This document shows positions 1 through 8,400 of a stretch of 49,737 bases of DNA, in pieces (position 1 is the first letter of the stretch; each line of letters starts with the position of its first letter). The DNA comes from Ramicandelaber brevisporus (taxonomy: Eukaryota > Kickxellomycota > Ramicandelaberales > Ramicandelaberaceae), in NCBI GenBank assembly GCA_025201865.1, contig MU602722.1, positions 8,587-58,323 on the forward strand, in the 5' to 3' direction. The position numbers and the translations under genes are program-made. The notes under the pieces are model-generated. The model ran no database searches. It saw only the letters and a list, made by a program, of their open reading frames with translations, and had not been told where the DNA came from.

Positions 1-88
1 AAATCGGGCTCTCCTGCATCGAGTCAGTCACGTGGTAAGGGTACAACGCCACCCATTGGTCGATCACATGCAGACCCCGATTGCAACA
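1..88 (-). repeat. 3' LTR of the retrotransposon (partial)
   Basis: Bases 1-88 match 5999-6086 with two substitutions and end in TTGCAACA at 81-88, the plus-strand end of the LTR. About 160 bases of this LTR lie left of the window. The pol reading frame continues into it and stops at 24-26. I see no clear polypurine tract in the bases just right of 88. Confidence 0.9.
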
Positions 89-3000
89 ACCTGCCATGGT
101 GCCTTGGTGCCGGACCGGTAGTAGTTGATCCACCTTGGTAATCCTGATCTAGATTCCTAGAGTACCATGCATTAGTTCGATCCGATTGCCTTCCCAACTC
201 TGACTGGACGCGAGTGCGGCGCGGCCGGTTGGGAGCAGCTTGGGCAGCAGATTCAGTCACGGCATCTTCCGGCTCAACCTCGTCATCGTCTGGCTCATAG
301 GTCCGGTCGGCGTGCACACTCGCATCATGCACTGTCAAGTCGTTGGTGACGTCGTCCCAATCGAACTCGCCGGCGCGGCGGTCGGCCTCTCGATCTTCTA
401 CTTCTTCGGATGGATAATAAGGGAGCAATATCCTACCGGGCAAAAGACGGCGGAGAGGCACATCACCGACCGGCTGAACCTTGTAATTGGTGCCGTATCG
501 ACCCAGAACCTTGAGGCGTGGCGTTCGCTTGGCCCAGCGCTGAGCAAGATTAGTGGTAGTAGGTGGCAGCTTCGCAGTCACCCATTCGCCGACTTGGAAG
601 TATCGAGACGGAACGTGACGGTTGACGCGTGCGCAGATAGCGGCCTTCTGGGCCTCGCGGCTCTGAGTGTACGCCTCGCACAAGGCACTTTCATACTCGG
701 CGAGGCTGCCCTTGTCATCGGGATGATATACGAGCTCAGCACCGTTGCCGGGGGTCACCGGCGCGTCTCGAGGATAGAAAGCTTGCCATGGCGCTACACT
801 GGCGCGCTGAGAGAATGTCAATGCATAAGAGGCGATGATGCGTGGCAAATGCCGAGTCCAATCGGGATTCGGATCCTCAACCATCATTGAAGCTAAGCGA
901 ACCTTCACCTTCTTGACTCCACTCTCTGCCAGATTGGCCATTGGATGATAAGTGGGTATGGTGGCAACCTCGTAGCCCATTTCGCTCGCAGCCGCAGCCC
1001 AGGCATCACTGATGAATTGAGGGCCGTTGTCTGAGACGATGATCTTGGGCACTCCATGCCGCGCGATGAATGTTCGCAACGCGAGGAGCACGGTCTCGGT
1101 AGTTGTGTCGACCAGTGGAAAGGCTTCAAAGTAGCGTGAACCATCATCGAGCACAATCAAGAAGTCGCGCTCAATGCTTGTGCTGTCGCTTCCAATCGTG
1201 CCGATGTCAACGAAGTAGCGATCGTGAGGAGCATATTCCACCAACGAGCCCATTGGCGTGTAGTTGACAGACTGCAAAGCTGTCAGTTGACAAGCATTAC
1301 AAGTACGCACGATTCGCGTCACATGCTCTCGCAGCTTCGGGAACCATACTTGAGAGCGAACGACTTCGACCTGACTTGGTGCGTGTGGATGTGCCAGAGC
1401 CACGTGTTGTTGACGAACTGCCTTGTTCACATCGGCCAATGGCAGCACTGGCACCCAGAGTGCCATCGCAGTCGGATGACGTGTATCCACTGCGCGCTGC
1501 AACACACCGTCGTGAACGCGATAGAACTTGATATCTTCATACTCGGCAGCATTAGCACCTGTGCCAGCCTCATCGCGCTCGATGCAGCGACGAGTGGTCT
1601 CAGCCAGCTTCTCGTACTTCTGTTGCTGCTCGCTAGTTACTTGAATGATGGCATCTTCACCTAGCGCTTCTAAGTGCTCGTGGGTGAGAGCGGCCACTTG
1701 TTGTGAACTGGGTAACTCGTGGGCGGCATCAGGCGCAGTCGTGACGGACTCATTGGTACTTGATTCATCAATAACAGATTCAGGAGCGTCATCTACTGCA
1801 GAGTCGGTGAGCGCGGCGGCGATGAGCGGCGGTAAGTCATCTTCAGCAGTATCGGCGTTGAATAGACTGGCTGGATACAAGAACTCAGATAAATCTGGTA
1901 TCGGTGCGGTCAACTCTTCTTCAATGACGACAGTGTCGAGTACAGCTCCTATGGTAACATCGGATTGGCTGGAGTGGAGGAGCGCAGTCCGCCGCTCTGC
2001 TTCGCGTAGCTCGGACTTGACTTGGTGAACTCGCTTGTACTGAAGAGCCTCGGACGCTTGACGTGAAATGAAGTCGGCCATGTGATTCGACTGGCCAGAT
2101 CGATGGACGATGTTGTGCTGCTGATAGCCAAGTGATGATAGCGTGGCGGCAAAACGAGCTAGCTCATTTTTGTTAGCATCGCGCTCTGTTCCATAAATGC
2201 CAACTACTGTACTTGCATCAGTCTCTATGACTTTGTTCGCACGTGAACCAACGATGTGAAAGAAATGCTCGGCGGCCAACGCAGCACCGTACGACTCGAG
2301 ATATGGCGCTGGTTTCCGACCTTGCTGACCATCATACGCATGAGAGAAGAAGCCACACACTTTGACGTCTCTGTCATCATCTGGATTGTTCTGCACTAAG
2401 CACACAGCTCCCACGCCTGTATTAGATGCATCCGTTCTAATCACAATTCTATCGTCTGGTGTCGGCACATACAGATGTTTAACATTCATCAGCTCTCGCT
2501 TAATTACGGCCCATGCCTTTGATACAGTTGCCTTCTCTTCCTTGTTGAGTATTTTTCTATCGCCACAAGCACCAATTACATCAAAGAGTGGCGCCAAAAG
2601 ACACAATGCCCAAGGCATGAATTTGGAGATAAAAACAATGCCACCAGCAGCCCTGCGGACCTGCTTCAAGGTATGCAAATCACCGAGGTTGGCGACCGAA
2701 GCAACACGTCTGTCTGGAAGAGACAGAGTACGATCAGCTGACCATGAAACTCCAAGAATATCAATGTCTTTAACACCGCCAAATATAGACTTCTTTCGGT
2801 TAACCAGTAAGTTTGTCTTATTAAATGCGCTGAGTAGCTCAAGAACCAAATCCAAGTGTTCTTGTACAGTATCTCCAGGTACTCTCTTGATCCATAGATT
2901 GTCAATATATGTCAAAAGGCGTCCACTGGTAGCAAGACGTGGAGCATATGTTCTGACAACCCAATCCAAGAATTGTACTGCAATGGCTGGACTGGCACAG

Positions 3001-4601
3001 CTTCCTTGAACCAATCGAGTAGACTGAAGTATTTTACCGTCTGGAAGCTGGACGACCCAAAATTTGCGCTGATCTGGATGAAGGCGGATTGTGGTAAAGA
3101 AGCTCGCAACATCGATGGAAGTGATCATATTGGCGTTACTGAGAAAGACTGCAACATCGTCATCGCTAGGTAGAGACATTCCAGGTACATCACATTGATG
3201 GTTGTTGGGCACATCTACCAAGACCAGGCGGAACTTCGACTCATTCGGCTTCGGTACCAAGAAGTATGATATACGAGCAGATGACGTGGTCGGCTCCCAA
3301 GTGCCAAATGACTCGGCTTCTTCGAACATATCAATGACTGCTTGGCGCTGCTTTGGATCTGAGACCGGAAACTGACGCGCAATGATTAGCTTCGCATCAT
3401 CCATGAGAGGTACTCTAGCATGACAAGTGCGCGACGGCGGGGGGTTATTTGTGCTGTAGTTGCGGAATACACTCTGAATATTCATCTCTTTTACTCTACC
3501 AATGAACCAATCGAATACTCCTGGATCTAGTTGATGATTGATTGTGCCAACTAACTCTGGCCACGGCAGCAACTTGTACTTTGCATTGCATTTGTGGAAC
3601 TCTTCATCTTCAGCCAATTTAAACAAGTCAGATGGCAATGCAGTGCCCTGTGGGAGCTTTGCTTGCTTCAATCCCGTGTAGACGCGCTCACCAAGTGGAG
3701 CATATGTGTCTGCCAATTGTTGGTATGAATCTTCATGTGTACCTGCGAGTAGCTCATCTGTGGCTGCATCGGCTGCGATGCTGACATCAGATGAAATGCC
3801 GGCAACCGTGGCTACTGAACCACTATCGCCAACAGAGCTGGCAACTGCGGCCGTGCCGCTATCGCCAGAGAGAGGTGTGACAGCCGCAGCGAGAGTACTG
3901 CTACCGTCAACGGGAGGCGCAGCGTCGGCCACATTGATAGCGGCAACGCTGCTGATGGGGTGTGTCACGTGCGCCAGAGGCACTGAGGGAGGCGCGGAAG
4001 CGTCAACGGTTTTACCATTATATAACGGAACATCAATGCCCGCAATGACCATACCAAGCTTCACCATAGAGCCACGTCCAATTAGAATATCAAAACCAAT
4101 GGAAGGAGGGAAGTCAACCACATACAGCCAGAACCATTTGAAACCCCTGCCACCATCCACGCTGACCTTTGCTCTAACCTTGCCGCGTAAAGAAGTATGA
4201 GCGCCGAACAGTGACGACACCTCGCTCTGCAGTGAACCCCGCACTCTGAGCTGTCGTCGTTGAACCAGAGATGCAGCAATGAGATTGAGCGAGCTTCCGC
4301 AGTCGGCGACCGCCCTCTCCCGATTGTGGAAAAGAACAAAGTCTGCTATTGGCGGGGGCACGTCCGCACGTTGGATGTCATCGTCGTCATCTTCATCTTT
4401 GGTCTCGTCCACGGCCGCGGAAGAGTTCACTGCCACGAGAGTGTCAGGAGCCATGGATGAGATGACACCGCAGTGCGCCAATGGCATTGATGGAACAGTG
4501 CTGTCTTTAGTGCTGAGAGAGCCACCTGGATTTACTGTCGAACGAACTGTTTCAAATGAGGGACTAGTTGAAACGGTGGTGAGTTTATCCGACAGCTTCA
4601 G
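24..4601 (-). CDS. Pol polyprotein (protease, RT, RNase H, integrase), expressed by -1 frameshift
   Basis: The pol frame is open from a stop at 4641 down to 24. It overlaps the end of gag and is probably entered at 4601 after a -1 slip; the first ATG is at 4487. Numbering from that ATG: aspartic-protease-like D-C-G-S-S at 62-66; RT with first catalytic Asp459 and the box YIDN at 527-530, where the second catalytic Asp is replaced by Asn; RNase H with Asp686, Glu731, Asp757 and Asp805; an integrase HHCC finger (His1028, His1033, Cys1063, Cys1066); and a catalytic D,D(35)E triad (Asp1094, Asp1153, Glu1188). A basic C-terminal module follows. The last 20 or so codons lie in the 3' LTR. No in-frame stop interrupts the protein, so the YIDN change is the main doubt about function. 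Confidence 0.93.
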   Translation of the reverse strand: MKLSDKLTTVSTSPSFETVRSTVNPGGSLSTKDSTVPSMPLAHCGVISSMAPDTLVAVNSSAAVDETKDEDDDDDIQRADVPPPIADFVLFHNRERAVADCGSSLNLIAASLVQRRQLRVRGSLQSEVSSLFGAHTSLRGKVRAKVSVDGGRGFKWFWLYVVDFPPSIGFDILIGRGSMVKLGMVIAGIDVPLYNGKTVDASAPPSVPLAHVTHPISSVAAINVADAAPPVDGSSTLAAAVTPLSGDSGTAAVASSVGDSGSVATVAGISSDVSIAADAATDELLAGTHEDSYQQLADTYAPLGERVYTGLKQAKLPQGTALPSDLFKLAEDEEFHKCNAKYKLLPWPELVGTINHQLDPGVFDWFIGRVKEMNIQSVFRNYSTNNPPPSRTCHARVPLMDDAKLIIARQFPVSDPKQRQAVIDMFEEAESFGTWEPTTSSARISYFLVPKPNESKFRLVLVDVPNNHQCDVPGMSLPSDDDVAVFLSNANMITSIDVASFFTTIRLHPDQRKFWVVQLPDGKILQSTRLVQGSCASPAIAVQFLDWVVRTYAPRLATSGRLLTYIDNLWIKRVPGDTVQEHLDLVLELLSAFNKTNLLVNRKKSIFGGVKDIDILGVSWSADRTLSLPDRRVASVANLGDLHTLKQVRRAAGGIVFISKFMPWALCLLAPLFDVIGACGDRKILNKEEKATVSKAWAVIKRELMNVKHLYVPTPDDRIVIRTDASNTGVGAVCLVQNNPDDDRDVKVCGFFSHAYDGQQGRKPAPYLESYGAALAAEHFFHIVGSRANKVIETDASTVVGIYGTERDANKNELARFAATLSSLGYQQHNIVHRSGQSNHMADFISRQASEALQYKRVHQVKSELREAERRTALLHSSQSDVTIGAVLDTVVIEEELTAPIPDLSEFLYPASLFNADTAEDDLPPLIAAALTDSAVDDAPESVIDESSTNESVTTAPDAAHELPSSQQVAALTHEHLEALGEDAIIQVTSEQQQKYEKLAETTRRCIERDEAGTGANAAEYEDIKFYRVHDGVLQRAVDTRHPTAMALWVPVLPLADVNKAVRQQHVALAHPHAPSQVEVVRSQVWFPKLREHVTRIVRTCNACQLTALQSVNYTPMGSLVEYAPHDRYFVDIGTIGSDSTSIERDFLIVLDDGSRYFEAFPLVDTTTETVLLALRTFIARHGVPKIIVSDNGPQFISDAWAAAASEMGYEVATIPTYHPMANLAESGVKKVKVRLASMMVEDPNPDWTRHLPRIIASYALTFSQRASVAPWQAFYPRDAPVTPGNGAELVYHPDDKGSLAEYESALCEAYTQSREAQKAAICARVNRHVPSRYFQVGEWVTAKLPPTTTNLAQRWAKRTPRLKVLGRYGTNYKVQPVGDVPLRRLLPGRILLPYYPSEEVEDREADRRAGEFDWDDVTNDLTVHDASVHADRTYEPDDDEVEPEDAVTESAAQAAPNRPRRTRVQSELGRQSDRTNAWYSRNLDQDYQGGSTTTGPAPRHHGRLLQSGSACDRPMGGVVPLPRD

Positions 4602-4607
4602 TTTTTT
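4598..4607 (-). promoter_or_regulatory. -1 ribosomal frameshift site (A_AAA_AAC then UGA)
   Basis: In the gag frame the last codons read TCA AAA AAC TGA. The heptamer A_AAA_AAC at 4607-4601 fits the X_XXY_YYZ rule in the correct phase, and a -1 slip enters the open pol frame exactly. A 7-bp inverted repeat (GTTTCAA/TTGAAAC, 4574-4568 with 4555-4549) lies 26 nt downstream, further than the usual 5-9 nt spacer, so the stimulatory structure is unresolved. Confidence 0.8.
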
Positions 4608-5797
4608 GACTGAAACGCAGCAAGCTGGGCCTCCAATGCTTTATTCTTTTCTTCGACAGCCTTGAACTTCTCGCGCTCCTTCTGCCAGCGTGACTTCTTG
4701 TTGCTCTTGGGCTTGTCGGTTGGCTTCGCCGTCGTAGGTGGTGCTTGCACAGGAACAGGAGCGATGGCGGCCAGCGTGACAGAGGGAGCAGAGGCGGTGG
4801 TTGTTGAGGACTCGGCGAAGACTGGCAAAGTTGCGCCTGCCTTACGACCCTTGATGCTGAGACGAGCTGGAGCGACTTCCTTGAGCTCTTTAATTCTGCA
4901 GATGAACTCAGCTACCTTCTCGGAGAGCTTGATGCTAAGATGCTTCGTTGGAATCGCACCTACGTCGACGGCCACATTTGGGAACTCATTGGCCATGGCC
5001 TGAAGCATAGCAAGCTTCCATATCGGATCAGTCATGGTGTAGTGGAACTGCGACTGCTCCAAGTCAAGGGTCAAACGGATGGCGATTTGATCGGCTGGAA
5101 TATCCTTGTAAGCAGCACCGGATGAGAGCCGACTCGAGTAGTTGAGCGCGAAGTGTTTGCTGCAGAATTTATTCTCTAACTCAGCGATGATTGCCGGGCC
5201 ATTGATGTAGTTGGCTTTGAGGGCTTCAGCTTCTGCCGTTGGGATCAGTTCCTTGATAATAGTGACCAGCGTGCTGTCTCTGACGTGTATATCTTGCATC
5301 TCGCCAGCCAATGGCACCAACACTTGCTTCCATGCCCAGTACACGAAATCGATGTTGAGTGGATCGAATTTGTTCATTCCCTTGCAGAAGCTGTTGACGT
5401 CCTCTGGTGTCATGGACTTCTTGGTGGCCGGCCGGGTGTTCGCTTTGATGTTCTCCCACAGTGCCATGACACGTCTACCAACTGGGCATGTTATCATAAT
5501 CAGTGAGCAATCTGTAAAACGCAAGAGAACGTTGGGTTCAGCGGCGTGCCTAACGTTGGTGGAGTGCGGCGGGGCTTTGCTACTCTCAGTCTTGGGACGG
5601 ACTGACGAGAAGCCAGTGAAGTCAGGCTGATGAGGAGTTTGCAAAGGGCTGAGATTAGGAGCTCGAGTAGGTTCGCGGCGACCTGTCCAGCCGAGATTAC
5701 TGGACTCGTACTGGCCGTCGTCCCAGGGAGTGGCGTAGCCATCCGCGGTCTCGTCGTAGTCACCAGAGTACGCGCCTAGATTGGCTGCACCAAACAT
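4598..5797 (-). CDS. Gag-like structural protein of the retrotransposon
   Basis: This 399-codon ORF is the first after the 5' LTR and ends in a UGA directly after the slippery heptamer, so it is gag by position. The central part (about residues 120-300) is a helical region like retrotransposon capsids, with a Trp-Lys-rich segment and a long stretch ending before a Ser/Thr/Pro/Ala-rich linker. The C-terminus is very basic and then a short coiled coil rich in Lys, Glu, Ala and Gln. I see no CCHC zinc knuckle, which many Ty3/gypsy Gags carry; the basic tail may bind RNA instead. That last point is inference. Confidence 0.85.
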   Translation of the reverse strand: MFGAANLGAYSGDYDETADGYATPWDDGQYESSNLGWTGRREPTRAPNLSPLQTPHQPDFTGFSSVRPKTESSKAPPHSTNVRHAAEPNVLLRFTDCSLIMITCPVGRRVMALWENIKANTRPATKKSMTPEDVNSFCKGMNKFDPLNIDFVYWAWKQVLVPLAGEMQDIHVRDSTLVTIIKELIPTAEAEALKANYINGPAIIAELENKFCSKHFALNYSSRLSSGAAYKDIPADQIAIRLTLDLEQSQFHYTMTDPIWKLAMLQAMANEFPNVAVDVGAIPTKHLSIKLSEKVAEFICRIKELKEVAPARLSIKGRKAGATLPVFAESSTTTASAPSVTLAAIAPVPVQAPPTTAKPTDKPKSNKKSRWQKEREKFKAVEEKNKALEAQLAAFQSKN

Positions 5798-5816
5798 ATG
5801 CCTATACCTCGTATAA

Positions 5817-5831
5817 ACAATCTTTCAATAA
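5817..5831 (-). other. Putative self-primer binding site of the retrotransposon
   Basis: The 15 bases at 5817-5831 are a perfect reverse complement of 5909-5923 inside the adjacent LTR. No TGG start of a tRNA-type primer site is seen next to the LTR. If the element mRNA starts near 5923, its 5' end could fold back and prime minus-strand DNA synthesis, as described for Tf1 and related elements. A T/A-rich TATA-like stretch at 5934-5945 lies 11-22 nt upstream of that start. The site begins 7 bases inside the LTR edge. Confidence 0.6.
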
Positions 5832-5838
5832 GAAGGGC

Positions 5839-6086
5839 TGTTGCAAACGGCACTGATCGAGTGATGCCTACAGAGCGAGCACTGACAATAATGCTAGGAC
5901 AAACAGTATTATTGAAAGATTGTGAGGATGTGTATAGTAATAAAAGGAGGAACGAGAAAGATCAATTATGCTAGGTTCGGGACCTGGGGACCAAAGACAA
6001 ATCGGGCTCTCCTGCATCGAGTCAGTCACGTGGTAAGGGTACAACGCTATCCATTGGTCGATCACATGCAGACCCCGATTGCAACA
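5839..6086 (-). repeat. 5' LTR of the retrotransposon
   Basis: The LTR is 248 bp, bounded by the inverted repeats TGTTGCAA (5839-5846) and TTGCAACA (6079-6086). The right edge is confirmed where similarity to 1-88 ends. The left edge is inferred from the terminal inverted repeat, since the other LTR's matching edge is outside the window. It should hold the promoter and polyadenylation signal of the element. Confidence 0.85.
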
Positions 6087-6973
6087 CACGCAATGACCGA
6101 TGCGTCGACCTTTGGCGGAGGCACAAACGTCGCGCCTTTCACCACGCACACCTGCCGGATGTTGAAGATCAGCTGCGCGAGAACCGAGTAGCGCGACCGC
6201 GGATGCTTGCCTGGCGGCGCTACTATCCGGTCGCCGACTTCCTTCTGGAACATCAGCAGCATCGATGTCACCGGCAGCGAGCCTGTCTCGCTGGCTCCTG
6301 TCTGTGATACTGTTTGTGCTGCTGCATCTGCTGTTGTCGCTGCTGTTGTCACATCTGGTGCATCTGCTGATGACGACAGCGAGAGGTTCATCTTGTCGAT
6401 GCCAAAGAGCCCTTCTCTGTAGTACGCCATCCGCAGCCAGTCCATCATGAGCCGATTGCTCACTCCAAACGGCAGATTGCCCACAATGTGCACCTGCCCG
6501 AAATCCTGCGGCGTGCATCCCCGCATCTCGCACGCCTTCCGCACAATGTCGGCGTGGTCGTGCGTCAGCATGTTGCCGTAGATCGGCGCGAACCGCCCGT
6601 CCGACGCCTCGTGCAGCTGGTCCAGAATCGGCGCAAACCTGGTGTCCAGCTCGACGCCAACCACGCAGTCCGCGCCAGCCTCCAGCAGCGAGCGCGTGAG
6701 AATGCCCGGTCCCGGCCCGACCTCGACCACGAGCGTCTGCCTTCTGCGCTGCGAGAGCGGCGACGACGACGTTGACGACGACGAGAGCGAGGAAGCGGCG
6801 CCGAATGCGAAGCGAGAGCGGTCGAGAATGCTGCGAGTGACGTTTGGATTCAGCAGGAAGTTCTGGCTGAGCCGCGCCGACGCCTGCACGCCGTAGATCT
6901 TGAGCAGATCGGCAATGGTTGGCAGCTTGGGGAGAGCGGACGGCCGCCGCGAGACAGCTGTGGCGCTGAGCAT
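6087..6973 (-). pseudogene. TFB1M: Mitochondrial rRNA dimethyladenosine transferase (TFB1M type), truncated by retrotransposon
   Basis: This is a KsgA/Dim1-family SAM methyltransferase of the mitochondrial TFB1M type, which dimethylates two adenines near the 3' end of small-subunit rRNA. Near the N-terminus is the family's leucine-proline then 'QNFLLNP' motif; SAM motif I reads VGPGPGILT; the catalytic motif reads NLPFG. The frame breaks in the PPPKVDASVI region, where the LTR begins at 6086, and 7 LTR-derived residues precede a stop at 6062. Roughly the last 90 residues of a normal protein (C-terminal helical domain) are missing and should lie beyond the other LTR, left of the window. The start chosen is the ATG at 6973; an ATG at 7090 would add 39 residues, including a KQH repeat. 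The insertion may be one allele only. Confidence 0.85.
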
Positions 6974-6986
6974 CTCGAGCTGCTGG

Positions 6987-7031
6987 TTTTGTTTGTGCTG
7001 TTTGTGCTGTTTGTGTTGTTTGTGCTGTTTG
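6987..7031. repeat. Short 9-bp tandem repeat (TGTTTGTGC type)
   Basis: Four to five near-perfect copies of a 9-bp unit lie just 5' of the preferred TFB1M start. Translated from the upstream ATG they give KQH repeats, which look more like leader or untranslated sequence than a mitochondrial presequence. Confidence 0.6.
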
Positions 7032-7090
7032 AGATCAGCTCGAGTCTGTTCTGGCTGGCTTCTGCCGATTTTGGGATCCGGCTGATGCAA

Positions 7091-7447
7091 TCGAGCAGAT
7101 CGCCGCAGCTGGACGAGATGGATGGTGGACCAAGCGGGCTATGCTAGCGGGTGAGCCTGGTGCAATGACTACAGTGGCACGATGCAGCTCAGTCTATCGC
7201 TAATCTCGCCAGCGTGTGATGGTGACTATCCATCGTCAACCAGATCAAGTATTCATCAACTCGACGAATTCATCGAGTGCCATCTTCTGGCCACAAGCAA
7301 GTTATAATTTTGATGACTACTGTAACAGACTACAGCCAGATTTGCAGGAATTGCTACTGCTTACTTACAAGGCAATTTATAAGAATATCGTTGAAAGCAA
7401 ACCTTTCCTTTTCATTTTTTTTTATTTTATTGAAAAATAAGGTTATA
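7091..7447. other. Intergenic, TFB1M 5' side to NDUFS8 3' side
   Basis: No gene is supported. The right end, from about 7380, is AT-rich with a long T run and matches the 3' end of the minus-strand NDUFS8 gene. Confidence 0.6.
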
Positions 7448-8400
7448 TTAGCGGTAAAGATGGTCGGCCTGAATGTTGGCAGCAATTTCAGTCTCCCACT
7501 TGTCGCCGTTTGCCAACAGCTTCTCCTTGTTGTAGAGCAACTCCTCGTGAGTCTCGGTAGCATACTCGTAGTTTGGACCCTCGACAATGGCATCAACCGG
7601 GCATGCCTCCTGACAGAAACCGCAGTAAATGCACTTAGTCATGTCGATATCGTAGCGAGTGGTACGGCGAGATCCATCCGCACGCTCCTCAGCCTCAATT
7701 GTGATAGCCTGTGCTGGGCATACGGCTTCGCACAGTTTGCAAGCAATGCATCGCTCCTCGCCAGATGGGTAGCGACGCAGAGCGTGTTCACCGCGGAATC
7801 GTGGAGAGAGTGGACCCTTCTCGTAAGGGTAGTTGATGGTGTATGGTGGACGGAGGAATTGCTCCATCACGACCATGGAACCGCGCAACAAATCGGTGAG
7901 AAGCAGCGTCTTGGCCATAATGTCGAGAACGTTGCTATTTTGGTATTGACCCTCTGGCAGGCCGGATGTGAGAGAGCCCGGGAGCTGAGAGTACTCGGAT
8001 TTGAGAGTTGGAATGTCGGCTGCGCGACCAGTTGCGTGGTTGATGGAAGTTGGTGCTGGGGCAGCTTGCGAAGCGCGAGCAGACCACATGAATGACCGAG
8101 CTGTTTATCGTCGATACAGAATCACAGAATCAGCAATGCATGGATGCGAGCAGCGGGGAGGGAGGGGCAATGTCAGTACGGGTGTTGTTGGTTCACGCTG
8201 TCGTTCGGGTGGTCGGAAGGGCGGCGATCAGCAACCTCTCCGGTGGTGATGCGTTTGCGCGTGTGTGTGCTCGTGCGAAGCTAAATCCGAGTCGATCTCT
8301 ATTCAAACATACCGCTGGTGATCGCTGCTGGCGGGATAAGTCTGCTGCTGGCAGTGGTGAGGCCGCGCTTGACGGCAGCTGAACGCGACATGTTGATCAT
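7448..8400 (-). CDS. NDUFS8: NADH:ubiquinone oxidoreductase subunit NDUFS8 (TYKY, 23 kDa), two exons
   Basis: This is the ferredoxin-like subunit of mitochondrial complex I that carries clusters N6a and N6b on the electron path to ubiquinone. Both 4Fe-4S motifs are intact: [12 protein letters not shown] and [12 protein letters not shown]. Exon 2 (7448-8100) holds the conserved body. Exon 1 (8313 to an ATG at 8391 or 8400) begins [10 protein letters not shown], rich in Arg, Ser and Ala with no acids, a typical mitochondrial presequence. Joining across the 212-bp intron keeps phase exactly. The product is about 243-246 residues. An unspliced start at the Met of 8089 would lose the presequence, so I prefer the spliced model. 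Confidence 0.93.
8101..8312 (-). other. Intron of NDUFS8
   Basis: The donor is GTATGT (8312-8307) after a phase-1 exon end. The acceptor is AAACAG, ending at 8101. A CTGAT branch-point-like sequence lies about 30 nt before the acceptor. The splice restores the reading frame into the Trp-Ser-Ala-Arg segment of the conserved protein. Confidence 0.8.

Larger units (their letters stand above)
1..6086 (-). mobile_element. Ty3/gypsy LTR retrotransposon, left LTR cut by window edge
   Basis: The element runs on the minus strand: 5' LTR at the right (5839-6086), then gag, then pol, then the 3' LTR at the left, of which only 1-88 is in the window. Pol order is protease, reverse transcriptase, RNase H, integrase, which defines the Ty3/gypsy (Metaviridae) class. 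The shared 88 bases of the two LTRs differ at only two positions, both C/T, and both ORFs are open, so the insertion looks recent. A 5-bp target duplication (CACGC at 6087-6091) should recur just left of the window. The element interrupts the TFB1M-type gene that begins near 6973. Activity is uncertain because the RT active site reads YIDN. Confidence 0.95.

Noticed and set aside
240-890. Forward ORF of 216 codons inside the retrotransposon
   Set aside because: It is an antisense shadow of pol; the minus-strand frame has clear RT, RNase H and integrase motifs.
4549-4574. Inverted repeat GTTTCAA/TTGAAAC as the frameshift stimulator
   Set aside because: It starts 26 nt after the slippery site, while known stimulators usually start 5-9 nt away, so I only mention it.
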